From assembly GCF_003143935.1 (NCBI RefSeq), contig NZ_QFRX01000001.1:1498071-1562070 (forward strand): DNA of 64,000 bases, written 5' to 3'. Positions 45,580 to 54,938 of the stretch are shown here, in pieces. Made by a program: the position numbers and the translations under genes. Every line of letters begins with the position of its first letter. The first letter of the stretch is position 1. Below the pieces are notes generated by a model. That model did not search any database. It had not been told where the DNA came from and worked only from the letters and a program-made list of their open reading frames with translations. Source of the DNA: Streptomyces sp. Act143. GTDB taxonomy: Bacteria; Actinomycetota; Actinomycetes; Streptomycetales; Streptomycetaceae.

Positions 45580-45715
45580 AACTCATGGTGAAGCAAAGCC
45601 TTCGCAAAGCGCCTTGCTGAGGACCATGGTTGAGTAATCGGCTGTCTTCATCCGTGTTCCCGACTGGGAGCCCAGCCGCGGGCGACGCGCACGCACCGGA
45701 GGAAGGCAGGAAGGG

Positions 45716-46231
45716 ATGCTGCACAGAGGTCAAGAGAGCACGGACGGCGCCGGTGGTGGCGAACTCACCGTTCCCATGGCCTGGTTGTACGCCGAGTACA
45801 TCGCCGACGAGCTGCTGCGGACCGGCGATCTCATGCCGCCGACGTCCTTCGAGTTCCGTGCCGGGCGGGACGCCCTGGCGCTGACCATTTTCCTGTCCGA
45901 CACCGACGGCGAGCTGTCCGGCATCCGGGTCGTCTCCCAGCTGGAGACCTGGCTGTCGTTGACCGCGTACGACCAGCCCTGGCAGGACTGGGTGCGCGAC
46001 CGCATGGCGAGGCTCGCGGCCGAGGCGATCGACTCCGGCGGACCCGACCCCGACCTGGACCTCGCGGAGGCGGCCTGGCGCTGGCTCCAGGAGACCGAGC
46101 TGCTCGCCCCCGACCTGAACGCGGTGCCGGGCGGCGGCCCGGTCATCGGCGAGGACGACGGCCCGAAGGTGTGGACACCCGCCTGGCAGCTCGGGCTGCC
46201 GCTGGGGCATCTCGCCATCCACCTCTTCTAG
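45716..46231 (+). CDS. Conserved hypothetical protein between sigma and anti-sigma genes
   Basis: The 171-residue acidic protein has no recognised domain. Visible features are a central beta pattern (LALTIFLSDTDGELSGIRVVSQLE), Trp-rich segments (YDQPWQDWVRDRM, AAWRWLQETE) and no signal peptide. GGAGGAAGG precedes ATG 45716. Its place between an ECF sigma and a zinc-finger anti-sigma suggests a role in the same circuit, but that is inference. Codon use is normal. Confidence 0.7.
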   Translation: MLHRGQESTDGAGGGELTVPMAWLYAEYIADELLRTGDLMPPTSFEFRAGRDALALTIFLSDTDGELSGIRVVSQLETWLSLTAYDQPWQDWVRDRMARLAAEAIDSGGPDPDLDLAEAAWRWLQETELLAPDLNAVPGGGPVIGEDDGPKVWTPAWQLGLPLGHLAIHLF

Positions 46232-46255
46232 CCACGCCGCCGTCCGCGTACATCC

Positions 46256-46283
46256 GGTCCCGGACTTTTTTTCGAACGGGACC
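46256..46283. terminator. Inverted repeat with a T7 run in its loop
   Basis: GGTCCCG (46256-46262) and CGGGACC (46277-46283) flank a 14-nt loop containing seven T residues, a rare run in this genome. It lies 25 bp after the hypothetical gene. It could terminate it or present the loop as a single-strand site. Confidence 0.4.
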
Positions 46284-46415
46284 AATCCTCGTGCCCGGCC
46301 GCTCCGAACCCCTTGGTTGCGATTCTGTGTGGGGCTTGAGTGATTCGGCGGTCCGGTGCGTACCGGTGGGAGCAAGGAGTGACCCCACCCGCACCCAACG
46401 GCACGAGGATTCCGC

Positions 46416-47066
46416 ATGAGGTCCCAGGAGAGGCATCGCGACGTCGCCGCGTACGCGCTCGGCGTGCTGGACGAGGCGGACGCGTTCCGTTTTGAGGACC
46501 ACCTCATGGAGTGCCCTCGGTGCGCCGCGCATGTCACCGAGTTCGGTCCCATCACCCGGCAGTTGATGCTGTACCGGCGCTCGACACCGCAGTTCGTCCA
46601 CCCGCTCACCAAGCCGGGCCCCCGGCTGCTGGACCGGCTGCTCTCCGAGGTCGGGGCCCGGCACCGGGCCGGTCGCCGCCGGTTTCTCTGCGCGGTGGCG
46701 GCCACCGTGGCCTTCGCGGTCGCGGGCCCGGGTCTCGTGGTCCTCGCGGGCGGCGGGAAGGGCACCGTCCAGATGTCCGCGACCGATGCGCGGTCCGGCG
46801 TCTGGGCGCAGGTCACCACCGAGGACTACGCCTCGGGCAGCCAGCTGGAGCTGAAGGTCAAGGACGGTGCGGGCCCCCGCACCTGCCGTCTGGTCATCGT
46901 CGGTACGGACGGCTCCGAGGAGACGGTCACCACCTGGAGCGTCCCGCGCCACGACGCCCGCGAACTCACCATGCAGGGCTCCTCGTCCCTGCACCCCGAC
47001 CAGATCGCCCGCTACGAGGTGCGCTCCTCGGACGGCGAACACCTGGTGACCCTCAAGTCCCGCTGA
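46416..47066 (+). CDS. Zinc-finger (zf-HC2) anti-sigma factor
   Basis: The 216-residue protein has the ZAS-type zinc motif HLMECPRC (His29, Cys33, Cys36) in an N-terminal helical domain that binds sigma factors. One membrane helix (about 90-112) and an extracytoplasmic sensor domain (about 115-216) follow. It should hold the ECF sigma encoded at 45034 inactive until a surface signal arrives. GAGGA precedes ATG 46416. Confidence 0.85.
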   Translation: MRSQERHRDVAAYALGVLDEADAFRFEDHLMECPRCAAHVTEFGPITRQLMLYRRSTPQFVHPLTKPGPRLLDRLLSEVGARHRAGRRRFLCAVAATVAFAVAGPGLVVLAGGGKGTVQMSATDARSGVWAQVTTEDYASGSQLELKVKDGAGPRTCRLVIVGTDGSEETVTTWSVPRHDARELTMQGSSSLHPDQIARYEVRSSDGEHLVTLKSR

Positions 47067-47149
47067 TTCCGGGCGAACGCGGAGCCCGGTTCCCGCGTCT
47101 CAGGAGCGATACGGTCCGCCGTCGCCACCGTCCGGTCCTGGGGGAACAC

Positions 47150-48031
47150 ATGCGACACCCGTCTGCACATCTCGCGCGAACTCTCGCCCTCCTCCTGCCC
47201 CTTGCGCTGCTCGCGGCCGGCTGCGGCAGCGAGCGGGCCGACACCGGCTCCCGGCCCGCCGGCACCGGGGACAGGGCCCGTGAGGTGGCTGCCGCGTGGG
47301 ACGGCTCCCGGGCTGCCGAGGTGTGGCGCGCGGGCTACTACCCGCTGGCGGACGTCGTCCAGCTTCCCGAGCACGCCTTCCGCAACGACGACGACAAACG
47401 GGCGTACTCAGCAGGGAGCTTCGTCCTGAAGGCCGAACTGCCCTCCGGCACACCGGAGAAGGGCAAGGTCGAGTGGGAGAGCGGGAGTTCGCTCAGCCTG
47501 CCCTTGATGGACGCGCGGGAGGCCTACGACAGTGTGGCCGCCGGCGGCGGCGACGGACCGCATCTGACCGTGACGGCGGTGCGGCTCGGCGGGACGACCC
47601 TCGTCACCAGCCGCGGACCGGCGACCGTACCGGCCTGGCTGTTCACGCTGGACGGGTACGACACCCCCCTGAAGCGGGTCGCGCTGAAGCCGTCGGCCCT
47701 GCCCGGGTCACCGATCGAAGCGGTCGGGGAAGTGCCCACGGACGACCTCATGCAGGTCGAACGGCTCGTCGAGGTCAGCGGGGACGGCCGGTCCGTCACG
47801 GTCCTCGCCGGGCACGGTGCCTGCGACGACGGGGCCGCCGTGGACGTACTGGAGACGTCCGGGAGCGTGGTGCTGTCGGCGTCGGTCGTCGGGGCGAGCG
47901 ACGGGGACTGCACCGCCCAGTTGGTGTTGCAGGAGGTCACCGGGGAACTGAAGCGGAAACTCGGCGACCGGGTCCTGCTCGACGCCTTCACGGGGGCGCC
48001 GGTCGCGCCACGCCGCGTCCCCACTACTTGA
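47150..48031 (+). CDS. Lipoprotein of unknown function
   Basis: The 293-residue protein has a type II signal peptide with lipobox LLAAGC (Cys near residue 25) and an exported globular part with two later cysteines (GACDDG, GDCTAQ). No named domain is recognised. It follows the anti-sigma gene by 83 bp in the same direction and may belong to the sigma circuit. GGGGGAA precedes ATG 47150. Its end overlaps the convergent Fpg gene by 8 bp. Confidence 0.78.
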   Translation: MRHPSAHLARTLALLLPLALLAAGCGSERADTGSRPAGTGDRAREVAAAWDGSRAAEVWRAGYYPLADVVQLPEHAFRNDDDKRAYSAGSFVLKAELPSGTPEKGKVEWESGSSLSLPLMDAREAYDSVAAGGGDGPHLTVTAVRLGGTTLVTSRGPATVPAWLFTLDGYDTPLKRVALKPSALPGSPIEAVGEVPTDDLMQVERLVEVSGDGRSVTVLAGHGACDDGAAVDVLETSGSVVLSASVVGASDGDCTAQLVLQEVTGELKRKLGDRVLLDAFTGAPVAPRRVPTT

Positions 48032-48887
48032 GGAGCCTGGACATCCTGCGGTCCGCCAGCGGCTTTCCGCCGGTCTGGCAGGTGGGGCAGTACTGGAGCG
48101 AGGAGTCGCTGAAGGAGACCTCGCGCACGGTGTCGCCACACACCGGGCACGGCTCGCCGGTGCGGCCGTGGACCCTGAGGCCGCTCTTCTTCTCCGCCTT
48201 GAGCCGGCCGGCCGCCACGCCGCGCGAGCGCTCGACGGCCTCGCTCAAGGTGGCGCGCAGGGCGGTGTGGAGGCGGGTCGTCTCCTCGGGGGTGAGGGAC
48301 GCGGCCAGTTTGAACGGGGACATCTTCGCCGCGTGCAGGATCTCGTCGCTGTAGGCGTTGCCGACCCCGGCGATGAGGCTCTGGTCGCGCAGGGCGCCCT
48401 TGATCTGGCGGCGTTCGGCGGCCAGGAGCGCCGCGAACCTCGCCTCGTCGAAGTCGTCCGCGAGCGGGTCCGGGCCGAGCCGGGCCACGCCGGGGACCTC
48501 CTGAGGGTCCTGGACCACGTACACGGCGAGCCGTTTCTGGGTGCCGGCCTCCGTCAGGTCGAAGCCGGCGCCGGTCTCCAGGGCCACCCGCAGGGCGAGG
48601 GGTCCCTTGCCGGGGCGGGGCATGCCGCTGGGCAACTGGTCCTTCCAGTGCAGCCAGCCCGCGCGGGCCAGGTGGGTCACGAAGTGCGGGCCGCCGTCGG
48701 TGACCAGGTCGAGGAACTTGCCGTACCGCCGCACCTCGGTGACCTCGTGGCCTTCGAGGGCGGTGAGCGGTGGGTCGTACGTCTTCAGGACGCTGATCGC
48801 GACGGGCAGCACCCGGACGATCTCATGGCCGACCAGGTGCTCGGTGAGGAAGTCCTTGAGCGCTTCCACCTCGGGGAGTTCCGGCAT
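48024..48887 (-). CDS. Fpg/Nei family DNA glycosylase/AP lyase
   Basis: The 287-residue protein starts with the catalytic PELPEVE (Pro1 after Met removal, Glu2). It has the helix-two-turn-helix segment around GVGNAYSDEILHAA and a C-terminal zinc finger with CPVC and CPTC pairs. It removes oxidised bases and nicks the strand. The branch (Fpg against Nei1-type) is not certain. It overlaps the convergent lipoprotein gene by 8 bp. Confidence 0.92.
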   Translation of the reverse strand: MPELPEVEALKDFLTEHLVGHEIVRVLPVAISVLKTYDPPLTALEGHEVTEVRRYGKFLDLVTDGGPHFVTHLARAGWLHWKDQLPSGMPRPGKGPLALRVALETGAGFDLTEAGTQKRLAVYVVQDPQEVPGVARLGPDPLADDFDEARFAALLAAERRQIKGALRDQSLIAGVGNAYSDEILHAAKMSPFKLAASLTPEETTRLHTALRATLSEAVERSRGVAAGRLKAEKKSGLRVHGRTGEPCPVCGDTVREVSFSDSSLQYCPTCQTGGKPLADRRMSRLLK

Positions 48888-48909
48888 ACGTCCAGGGTGC
48901 CATCCCCCG

Positions 48910-50997
48910 TCACGCGCGTCCCGGGACGACGAACTCGCACCACACGCACTTGCCGCCGCCCCGCGCCTCCACCCCCCACAGGTCCGTGAGCAGGTCGACG
49001 AGGAGGAGGCCGCGGCCGGAGACCCCCGACTCCCCCGCCTCGCGGCGGCGCGGCAGGGCGCTGGAGGAGTCCTCGACCTCGACGCGCAGGCGGCGGTCGG
49101 AGCCGGCCAGCACTCTGAGGGTGACGACGGCGGCGCCCTCGGTGTGCATCAGGGCGTTGGTGATCAGTTCGTCGGCGACCAGTTCGATCTCGTCGGCCCG
49201 CTCCCCCGAACCCCAGGCCCGGACGGCGGCCCGGATCATGTGCCGGGCCTCGGACAGCGCCTCGGGGTCGCCGGGGGCGACGTGCTGCTGGAGCCGGCCG
49301 CCGGACTGCGGGGCGTCCAGGCCCCGGCGGCGCAGCAGGAGCAGGGCCACGTCGTCGTCGCCGCCGCGTTCCTCGGCCACCTCGATCAGCTTGTCGGCGA
49401 GGTCGCGCACGTCCGCGGGGCCGGAGCCGATGAGCGCGGTGAGGGTCTGCATGCCGTCGTCGAGGTCGGCGCCGGGCTGCTCGACCAGGCCGTCCGTGCA
49501 GAGCAGCAGGGTGTTGCCGGGGTCGAGCTCGACGGTGGCGACGGGGTATTCGAGGCTGCCGAACTCGGCCGACAGCCCGAGCGGCAGCCCGCCCTCGACC
49601 GGGACCCGGCGGCAGCTGCCGTCGGCCTGCCGCACCAGGGGGTCGATGTGGCCGGCCCGGACGACCTGGACGACTCCGGTGGCGAGGTCGGCCTCGGCGT
49701 AGAGGCAGGTCGCGAAGCGGTCGGTGTCCAGTTCGTGGAGGAAGACGGAGGCGCGGGCCATCACGGTGGCGGGGGTGTGGCCCTCGGCGGCGTAGGCGCG
49801 CAGCACGATCCGCAGTTGCCCCATGACGGCGGCGGCGTGCGTGTCGTGGCCCTGGACGTCCCCGATGACCGCGCCGACCCGGCCGCTGGGCAGCGGGATG
49901 AGGTCGTACCAGTCGCCGCCGATGTCCCGGCCCAGGGAGCCAGCGGCGGAGCCGGCGCGGTAGCGGACGGCGACGTCGGCGCCGCGCACGCTGGGGATGG
50001 TGCGCGGCAGCATGGCCTGTTGCAGGCCCGCGGCGAGGTCCTTCTCCTGTTCGTAGAACATGGCCCGTTGCAGGCTCTGCGCGATGCTGCTGCCGAGGGC
50101 GACGAGGACGTTGCGGTCCTCGGGCGAGAAGCCGCGCCGGTCGCTGTAGAGCAGGCCCATGGCGCCGATGGGCCTGGCCTGGGCGATCAGCGGCAGATAG
50201 GCGGCCGCGGTGATGTCCAGGCCGGTGATGTGCGGCCACAGGACGGGGTAGCTCTCGGCGAACTCCTCCGGCGACTCGATGAAGCGCGGGGTCAGGGTGC
50301 GCACCACCTCGCTCATCGGGTACGGCTCGTCGATGCGGGTGACGTCGGTGCCGGGCACGAAGCTGCCGGCGGGGCCCTCGGCGATCAGCCGGATGCGGCC
50401 CGCCTCGACCAGGCCCATGACCAGGCTGGTGGCGCCGAGGTGGGTGAGGCCGTGGGTGTCCTTGAGGACCTCGATGACGTCGTCGACCGTGCGGGCGTAG
50501 GCGAGGGCGGCCGTGGTGAGCTGGACGACGTTGGTCTGCTCCTGCCGGGCGGCGTCCAGGCTCGCCTGTTCGCGCCGGGCGGCGAGGTCGTCGAGTTCCT
50601 GGGTGGCGTCGCGGACGATGCCGACGATCCGGCGCGGGCGGCCCGTCTCGTCGCGCCGGATGTAGCCCTGGGTGTGGGTCCAGCGCAGTGCGCCGTCGCG
50701 GCAGCGGATGCGGAAGTACGTGCCGTAGTTCTCGCTGCCGTCCTTCATGGCCTGGGAGACCAGGGTGTCGAGCCGGTGGCCCTCCGGGGCCGGAACCCGG
50801 ATCGCGAGGCTCTCGGGGTGCCCGTCGTATTCGTCGGGGCGCAGGTCGAAGACCTCGTGGGCCTGGGCGTCCATGTGGAACAGACCGGTGTCCAGGTCCC
50901 AGTCGAAGCTGCCCATGCGGTTGAGCGCCAGAATCGGGTCCGGATGGGCGGGCCAGTCGTCCGGGAGTGACAGGGCGCTCGCTCCCCGATCAACCAT
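48910..50997 (-). CDS. SpoIIE-type PP2C phosphatase with PAS, GAF and anti-sigma kinase-like ATPase domains
   Basis: The 695-residue signalling protein has a PAS domain (about 25-140), a GAF domain (about 155-310), a SpoIIE PP2C phosphatase domain (about 335-545, GGDWYDLIPL, GDVQGHD, LCTDGLVE) and a C-terminal HATPase_c module (about 560-690, VADELITNALMHTEG, GRGLLLVDLLTDLWG). Such proteins regulate anti-anti-sigma partners in sigma-B-like networks. Both opposing activities are in one chain, as is common in streptomycetes. ATG 50997 is used. Confidence 0.92.
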   Translation of the reverse strand: MVDRGASALSLPDDWPAHPDPILALNRMGSFDWDLDTGLFHMDAQAHEVFDLRPDEYDGHPESLAIRVPAPEGHRLDTLVSQAMKDGSENYGTYFRIRCRDGALRWTHTQGYIRRDETGRPRRIVGIVRDATQELDDLAARREQASLDAARQEQTNVVQLTTAALAYARTVDDVIEVLKDTHGLTHLGATSLVMGLVEAGRIRLIAEGPAGSFVPGTDVTRIDEPYPMSEVVRTLTPRFIESPEEFAESYPVLWPHITGLDITAAAYLPLIAQARPIGAMGLLYSDRRGFSPEDRNVLVALGSSIAQSLQRAMFYEQEKDLAAGLQQAMLPRTIPSVRGADVAVRYRAGSAAGSLGRDIGGDWYDLIPLPSGRVGAVIGDVQGHDTHAAAVMGQLRIVLRAYAAEGHTPATVMARASVFLHELDTDRFATCLYAEADLATGVVQVVRAGHIDPLVRQADGSCRRVPVEGGLPLGLSAEFGSLEYPVATVELDPGNTLLLCTDGLVEQPGADLDDGMQTLTALIGSGPADVRDLADKLIEVAEERGGDDDVALLLLRRRGLDAPQSGGRLQQHVAPGDPEALSEARHMIRAAVRAWGSGERADEIELVADELITNALMHTEGAAVVTLRVLAGSDRRLRVEVEDSSSALPRRREAGESGVSGRGLLLVDLLTDLWGVEARGGGKCVWCEFVVPGRA

Positions 50998-51054
50998 GGG
51001 GCCACCTTGCCAGGATTTGTCCGATTCTTCGACTGGGGCCGGTCGTCGTCGGTG

Positions 51055-52284
51055 TCAGCTCCCGAAGACGTCCGTGGGGCTGTCGAAGATGCTGTCGGTG
51101 GTCGCCGGCTCGTCGGGCTCGTCCGGGATCAGCCCGCCGCCGTCGGGCAGGTCGGGGGTGTCGGGGACGGTCTCGGGGCCGACCCCCTGCCAGGTGTCCG
51201 TGGGCTCCGCGGCCGAAGGCGCGTCGGGGACGGTCTGGGTCTCCGGCGCGGTCTCCGGGGGCGTCGCGGTGACGGTGACCGCGGGGCAGGCGGGGTCCGG
51301 TGTGCCGGGCGTCGCGGGGAGGGGGCCGCCGGGGGTGACGGTGACGGTCGGGGTGACGCAGTCGTCCGTCAGCCGCTGCCCGTCGGACGGGGAGGCGGAG
51401 TCCTCGTTCCCGCTCCCGCTCCCGCTCTCGCCAGGTGTCACGCTCACGCTCGGCCCGGTTTCCGAGGGACTGGTCGTCGGAGTCGGCGTCGGCGTCGGCG
51501 TCGGCGTCGGGACCACCGGTTCCGGCGGCGGTACGACGTGGTCATGGCGTACGTCGTGTCCGCAGCGTCGCTCGATCCAGGTGTGGTGGACGATGTCGAT
51601 GATCGTGACGTGGGTGATGACCTGGGGCGCCGGGGTCACCACGACCACCTGATCGTGCCGGTAGCCGGACCAGGCCCGTCCCCGGGTCTCCGGGTTCCCG
51701 CGCGGTGCCGTCGCGGCCGTCAGCGGGTTGCCGCAGGCGCAGCGGACCCGCGGTACGCCGCGGTTGTCGACGAAAACGGCGGTACCGGCCTGGAGGACCG
51801 CCGGGAAGCCGGTGGCCTGCCCGGCCCGGTACCCGTGGTTGGTGACGCGGGTGTCGGCGCGCAGGACGACCGAGGTGAGGGAGCGCAGATAGGCGGGGAT
51901 CGAGGCCTGAGAGATGCCCGCGGCCTGCGCGAAGGCGCGCCCCTTGGACCGGTCGACGGTCAGGTGGCCGATCTGCCGGTTCACGTCGCAGCTGCCGGTC
52001 CGGGCGGTGCCGCCATAGAGGCCGGGTGTGCCGCCGGAGATCGACCGCACGCCCGATGCGCGGGGTTGCTGCGTTCGGGTGACGGGCGCCGGGGAGGCCG
52101 CCTTGGTCGCCGTGGACGTGGTGAAGGGGTCCGGCCCCTGGGCCGCGGCGGGCTGGAGGAAGACCTCCTCGCCCGTCCGGCCGTCGCTGCCGCCCGCGCA
52201 GCCGGCGACGATCAGCGCCGCCGAGAGCGCGCAGGCCGTGACGAAGGTTCCGGTGGGTGTACGCACCGTTCTCTCCCGCCTCAT
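51055..52284 (-). CDS. DUF6777 domain-containing lipoprotein
   Basis: The 409-residue protein has a lipobox leader (ALIVAGC), a globular DUF6777 region (about 75-240, with NRQIGHLTVDRSKGRAFA and RVRCACGNPL) and a long Pro/Thr/Ser/Glu low-complexity tail (PTPTPTPT, then TVTVTPGG). It is predicted to be anchored at the cell surface with an extended C-terminal stalk. ATG 52284 is chosen because the signal peptide starts there; the longer in-frame start lies in the divergent promoter. The function is unknown. Confidence 0.82.
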   Translation of the reverse strand: MRRERTVRTPTGTFVTACALSAALIVAGCAGGSDGRTGEEVFLQPAAAQGPDPFTTSTATKAASPAPVTRTQQPRASGVRSISGGTPGLYGGTARTGSCDVNRQIGHLTVDRSKGRAFAQAAGISQASIPAYLRSLTSVVLRADTRVTNHGYRAGQATGFPAVLQAGTAVFVDNRGVPRVRCACGNPLTAATAPRGNPETRGRAWSGYRHDQVVVVTPAPQVITHVTIIDIVHHTWIERRCGHDVRHDHVVPPPEPVVPTPTPTPTPTPTTSPSETGPSVSVTPGESGSGSGNEDSASPSDGQRLTDDCVTPTVTVTPGGPLPATPGTPDPACPAVTVTATPPETAPETQTVPDAPSAAEPTDTWQGVGPETVPDTPDLPDGGGLIPDEPDEPATTDSIFDSPTDVFGS

Positions 52285-52402
52285 ACCGGGCAATTCATCA
52301 CTATTGTCTGCGTCACTCACTTGGGTTACGCAAGCGGAGGCACGGTACACGGAGAGTGACATAGGGTTCCCGCGCGACAATGGCAGGGAGGAGCACCTGG
52401 CC

Positions 52403-53824
52403 GTGGACTGGTTCACCGCATCCGACTACTGGCTGAGCCGGCTGGTCTGCCAGCGGGCCCTGGCCGGCGTGTACCTCGTCGCCTTCCTGACGGCGGCTCT
52501 CCAGTTCCGGGCGCTGCTCGGCTCACGCGGCCTGCTGCCCGTCCCGCGCCATGTCTCACGGGTCCCCTTCAAGGCGGCCCCGAGCCTGTTCCAGCTCCAC
52601 TACTCGGACCGCTTCTTCGCCGTGTGCGCCTGGTCCGGCTGCGCGGTCTCGGCGGCGCTGCTCGCGGGCCTCGACGCCCGGCTGCCGTTGTGGGCGGCCA
52701 TGCTGCTGTGGCTGGTGCCCTGGCTGCTGTATCTGTCGATCGTCAACGTCGGCCAGACCTGGTACGCGTTCGGCTGGGAGTCGCTGCTGCTGGAAGTCGG
52801 CTTCCTGGCCGTCTTCCTGGGCAACGACGACGTGGCGCCGCCGATCGTGGTGCTGTTCCTGCTGCGGTGGATCCTGTTCCGGGTGGAGTTCGGCGCGGGG
52901 CTGATCAAGATGCGCGGCGACGCGTGCTGGCGGAAGCTGACCTGTCTGGACCACCATCACGAGACGCAGCCGATGCCGGGCCCGCTGAGCTGGTTCTTCC
53001 ACCATCTGCCGCGCCCGCTGCACCGGGTCGAGGTGGCCGCCAACCACGTCACCCAACTCGTGGTCCCCGTCCTGCTCTTCACTCCGCAGCCGCTCGCCAC
53101 GGCCGCCGCCGCGCTGATGATCGTCACCCAGTTGTGGCTGGTGCTGTCGGGGAACTTCTCCTGGCTGAACTGGATCACCATCGTGCTCGCCCTGTCCGCG
53201 GTGGAGTTCCCGTACGACGCCCCGCCGACGCCCGCCGCCCCGCTCTGGTACGAGATCGTCGTCCTGGCCGTCGCCGCACTGCTCGTCTGCCTCAGCTACC
53301 GCCCGGTGACGAACATGGTCTCCCGCCGTCAGATCATGAACCGCTCCTTCGACCCGCTCCACCTGGTCAACACCTACGGAGCCTTCGGCAGCGTCAGCCG
53401 TGTCCGCTACGAGGTGGTCGTCGAGGGCACGGCCGACGACGTGCCGCGGGAGGACTCGGACTGGCGGGAGTACGAGTTCAAGGGCAAGCCCGGCGATCCC
53501 CGGCACTGGCCGCGCCAGTTCGCGCCGTACCACCTGCGCCTCGACTGGCTGATGTGGTTCGCGGCGCTGTCGCCCGGCTACGCGGGGTCCTGGTTCGGCA
53601 CGTTCGTGGAGCGGCTGCTGGAGAACGACCGCGACACCCTCAGGCTGCTCCGCCGCTCCCCGTTCCCGCCCGACGCGCCGCCCCGCTTCGTCCGCGCCCG
53701 GCTCTTCCGCTACCGGTTCACGAGTTGGCGGGAGCTGCGGGAGACGGGCGCGTGCTGGGAGCGGACGTACGTGCGGGAGTATCTGCCGCCGACGCGGCTG
53801 GCCGGGGCGGCTCAGAGGTCGTAG
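52403..53824 (+). CDS. Lipase maturation factor family membrane protein
   Basis: The 473-residue protein has seven or more membrane helices in the N-terminal two thirds and a soluble C-terminal domain with the LMF motifs YEFKGKPGDPRHWPRQFAPYHLRLDWLMWF. Vertebrate LMF1 assists lipase folding in the ER; bacterial members are uncharacterised. GTG 52403 has GGAGGAG (52387-52393) at good distance, so the longer open frame is not used. It overlaps the convergent lactonase gene by 13 bp. Confidence 0.85.
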   Translation: MDWFTASDYWLSRLVCQRALAGVYLVAFLTAALQFRALLGSRGLLPVPRHVSRVPFKAAPSLFQLHYSDRFFAVCAWSGCAVSAALLAGLDARLPLWAAMLLWLVPWLLYLSIVNVGQTWYAFGWESLLLEVGFLAVFLGNDDVAPPIVVLFLLRWILFRVEFGAGLIKMRGDACWRKLTCLDHHHETQPMPGPLSWFFHHLPRPLHRVEVAANHVTQLVVPVLLFTPQPLATAAAALMIVTQLWLVLSGNFSWLNWITIVLALSAVEFPYDAPPTPAAPLWYEIVVLAVAALLVCLSYRPVTNMVSRRQIMNRSFDPLHLVNTYGAFGSVSRVRYEVVVEGTADDVPREDSDWREYEFKGKPGDPRHWPRQFAPYHLRLDWLMWFAALSPGYAGSWFGTFVERLLENDRDTLRLLRRSPFPPDAPPRFVRARLFRYRFTSWRELRETGACWERTYVREYLPPTRLAGAAQRS

Positions 53825-54633
53825 ACGCGTTCGGCGGTCGCTCCGAATACCTGGGGGTCGGAGCCCGCCAACCGGCGTGCAGCGGCTAGCACTTCGCCGT
53901 AGGTCGCCGCCAGTCGGCAGACCGGCCAGTCCGAGCCCCACATGAGGCGGTCCGGGCCGAAGGCGTCCAGGGCCGTCTCCGCGCAGGGGCGCAGGTCGTC
54001 GACGGTCCAGGTCTCGGGGTCGGCCTCGGTGACCAACCCGGAGAGCTTGGCGACCGTGTTGGGCAGAGCCGCGAGGGCCCGCAGGTCGGCGCCCCAGGGC
54101 TCCAGGACGCCCGACGCGATCGGCGGCTTGCCCAAGTGGTCCAGGACGAAGGTCAGTTGCGGCAGCAGGGCCGCGGCCTTCGCACACGCCGGCAGCTGAT
54201 GGGGCAGGACCACCAGGTCGTACACCAGCCCCGCCGCCGCCACCGCGGCGAGTCCCCGCAGCACGTCGGCCCGCAGCAGCCACTCCGGGTCCGGCTCCCC
54301 CTGTACCTGGTGCCGGACGCCTTTGAGGAACCGCCCGCCCGGCAGCTCACGCAGTCGCGCCAGTTCGTCGGCCACGGCGGGGCTGGTGAGGTCGGTCCAG
54401 CCGACGACACCGGCGATCAGGTCGTGCTCCGCCGCGAGCGCCAGGAACTCGGGGGTCTCCTCGGCGACGGTGACGGTCTGCACGAGCACCGTCCGGCCGA
54501 CTCCGGCGGCCCGCGCCTCGGCCGCGAGGTCGTCGACCGTGAAGTCCCGGCGGATCGGGCTGACTTCGGGAATCCAGTCCTGGTCGCGCACCGACAGGTC
54601 CCAGAGGTGGTGGTGCGCGTCGACGACGGTCAC
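53812..54633 (-). CDS. Amidohydrolase, probable L-fuconolactonase
   Basis: The 273-residue TIM-barrel amidohydrolase (amidohydro_2 family) has the metal motif DAHHHLWD at the N-terminus, FVLDHLGKPP in the middle and the conserved WGSDWPVC near residue 233. Fuconolactonases of this group open L-fucono-1,5-lactone to L-fuconate. The surrounding L-fucose genes strongly support this substrate. GTG 54633 overlaps the mutarotase stop by four bases. It is the last gene of the operon. Confidence 0.88.
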   Translation of the reverse strand: MTVVDAHHHLWDLSVRDQDWIPEVSPIRRDFTVDDLAAEARAAGVGRTVLVQTVTVAEETPEFLALAAEHDLIAGVVGWTDLTSPAVADELARLRELPGGRFLKGVRHQVQGEPDPEWLLRADVLRGLAAVAAAGLVYDLVVLPHQLPACAKAAALLPQLTFVLDHLGKPPIASGVLEPWGADLRALAALPNTVAKLSGLVTEADPETWTVDDLRPCAETALDAFGPDRLMWGSDWPVCRLAATYGEVLAAARRLAGSDPQVFGATAERVYDL

Positions 54634-54938
54634 GGCAGCTCCCAGACGACGGGCAGGCCGGCCTCCTGGTCGCCGTAGTCGTGGACGACGTCCAGCAGTT
54701 CGGCCATCCTCGCCTGCCAGGCGACGTTGACGGGCAGCTTCTCCAGCTCGGCGAGGAGGCGGCCGTAGTCCTCGCAGTCGAGCACGTGGAAGAGGTCGGT
54801 GCCGCTGCGCCAGATCGTCCAGGAGGTCGCGCCCGCGGCGCTGATGGCGTCGGTGAGTTCCTTCGGGACCTCGCGGTGGGCGGCCTCGTACGCGGCGACG
54901 CGGTCCGCGCGGACCTTGGTGTGCAGGGCGATCCTCAT
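54630..54938 (-). CDS. L-rhamnose/L-fucose mutarotase family protein
   Basis: The 102-residue protein matches the RhaM/FucU-type mutarotase fold (DUF718). Conserved points are the N-terminal MRIALHTKV, His19-type base in EAAHREVP, SWTIWRSGTDLFHVLDCEDY and the C-terminal VVWEL. It interconverts sugar anomers so the dehydrogenase receives the right form. Four-base overlaps on both sides (with the aldo-keto reductase and the lactonase) show tight coupling. The context favours L-fucose over rhamnose. Confidence 0.88.
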   Translation of the reverse strand: MRIALHTKVRADRVAAYEAAHREVPKELTDAISAAGATSWTIWRSGTDLFHVLDCEDYGRLLAELEKLPVNVAWQARMAELLDVVHDYGDQEAGLPVVWELP

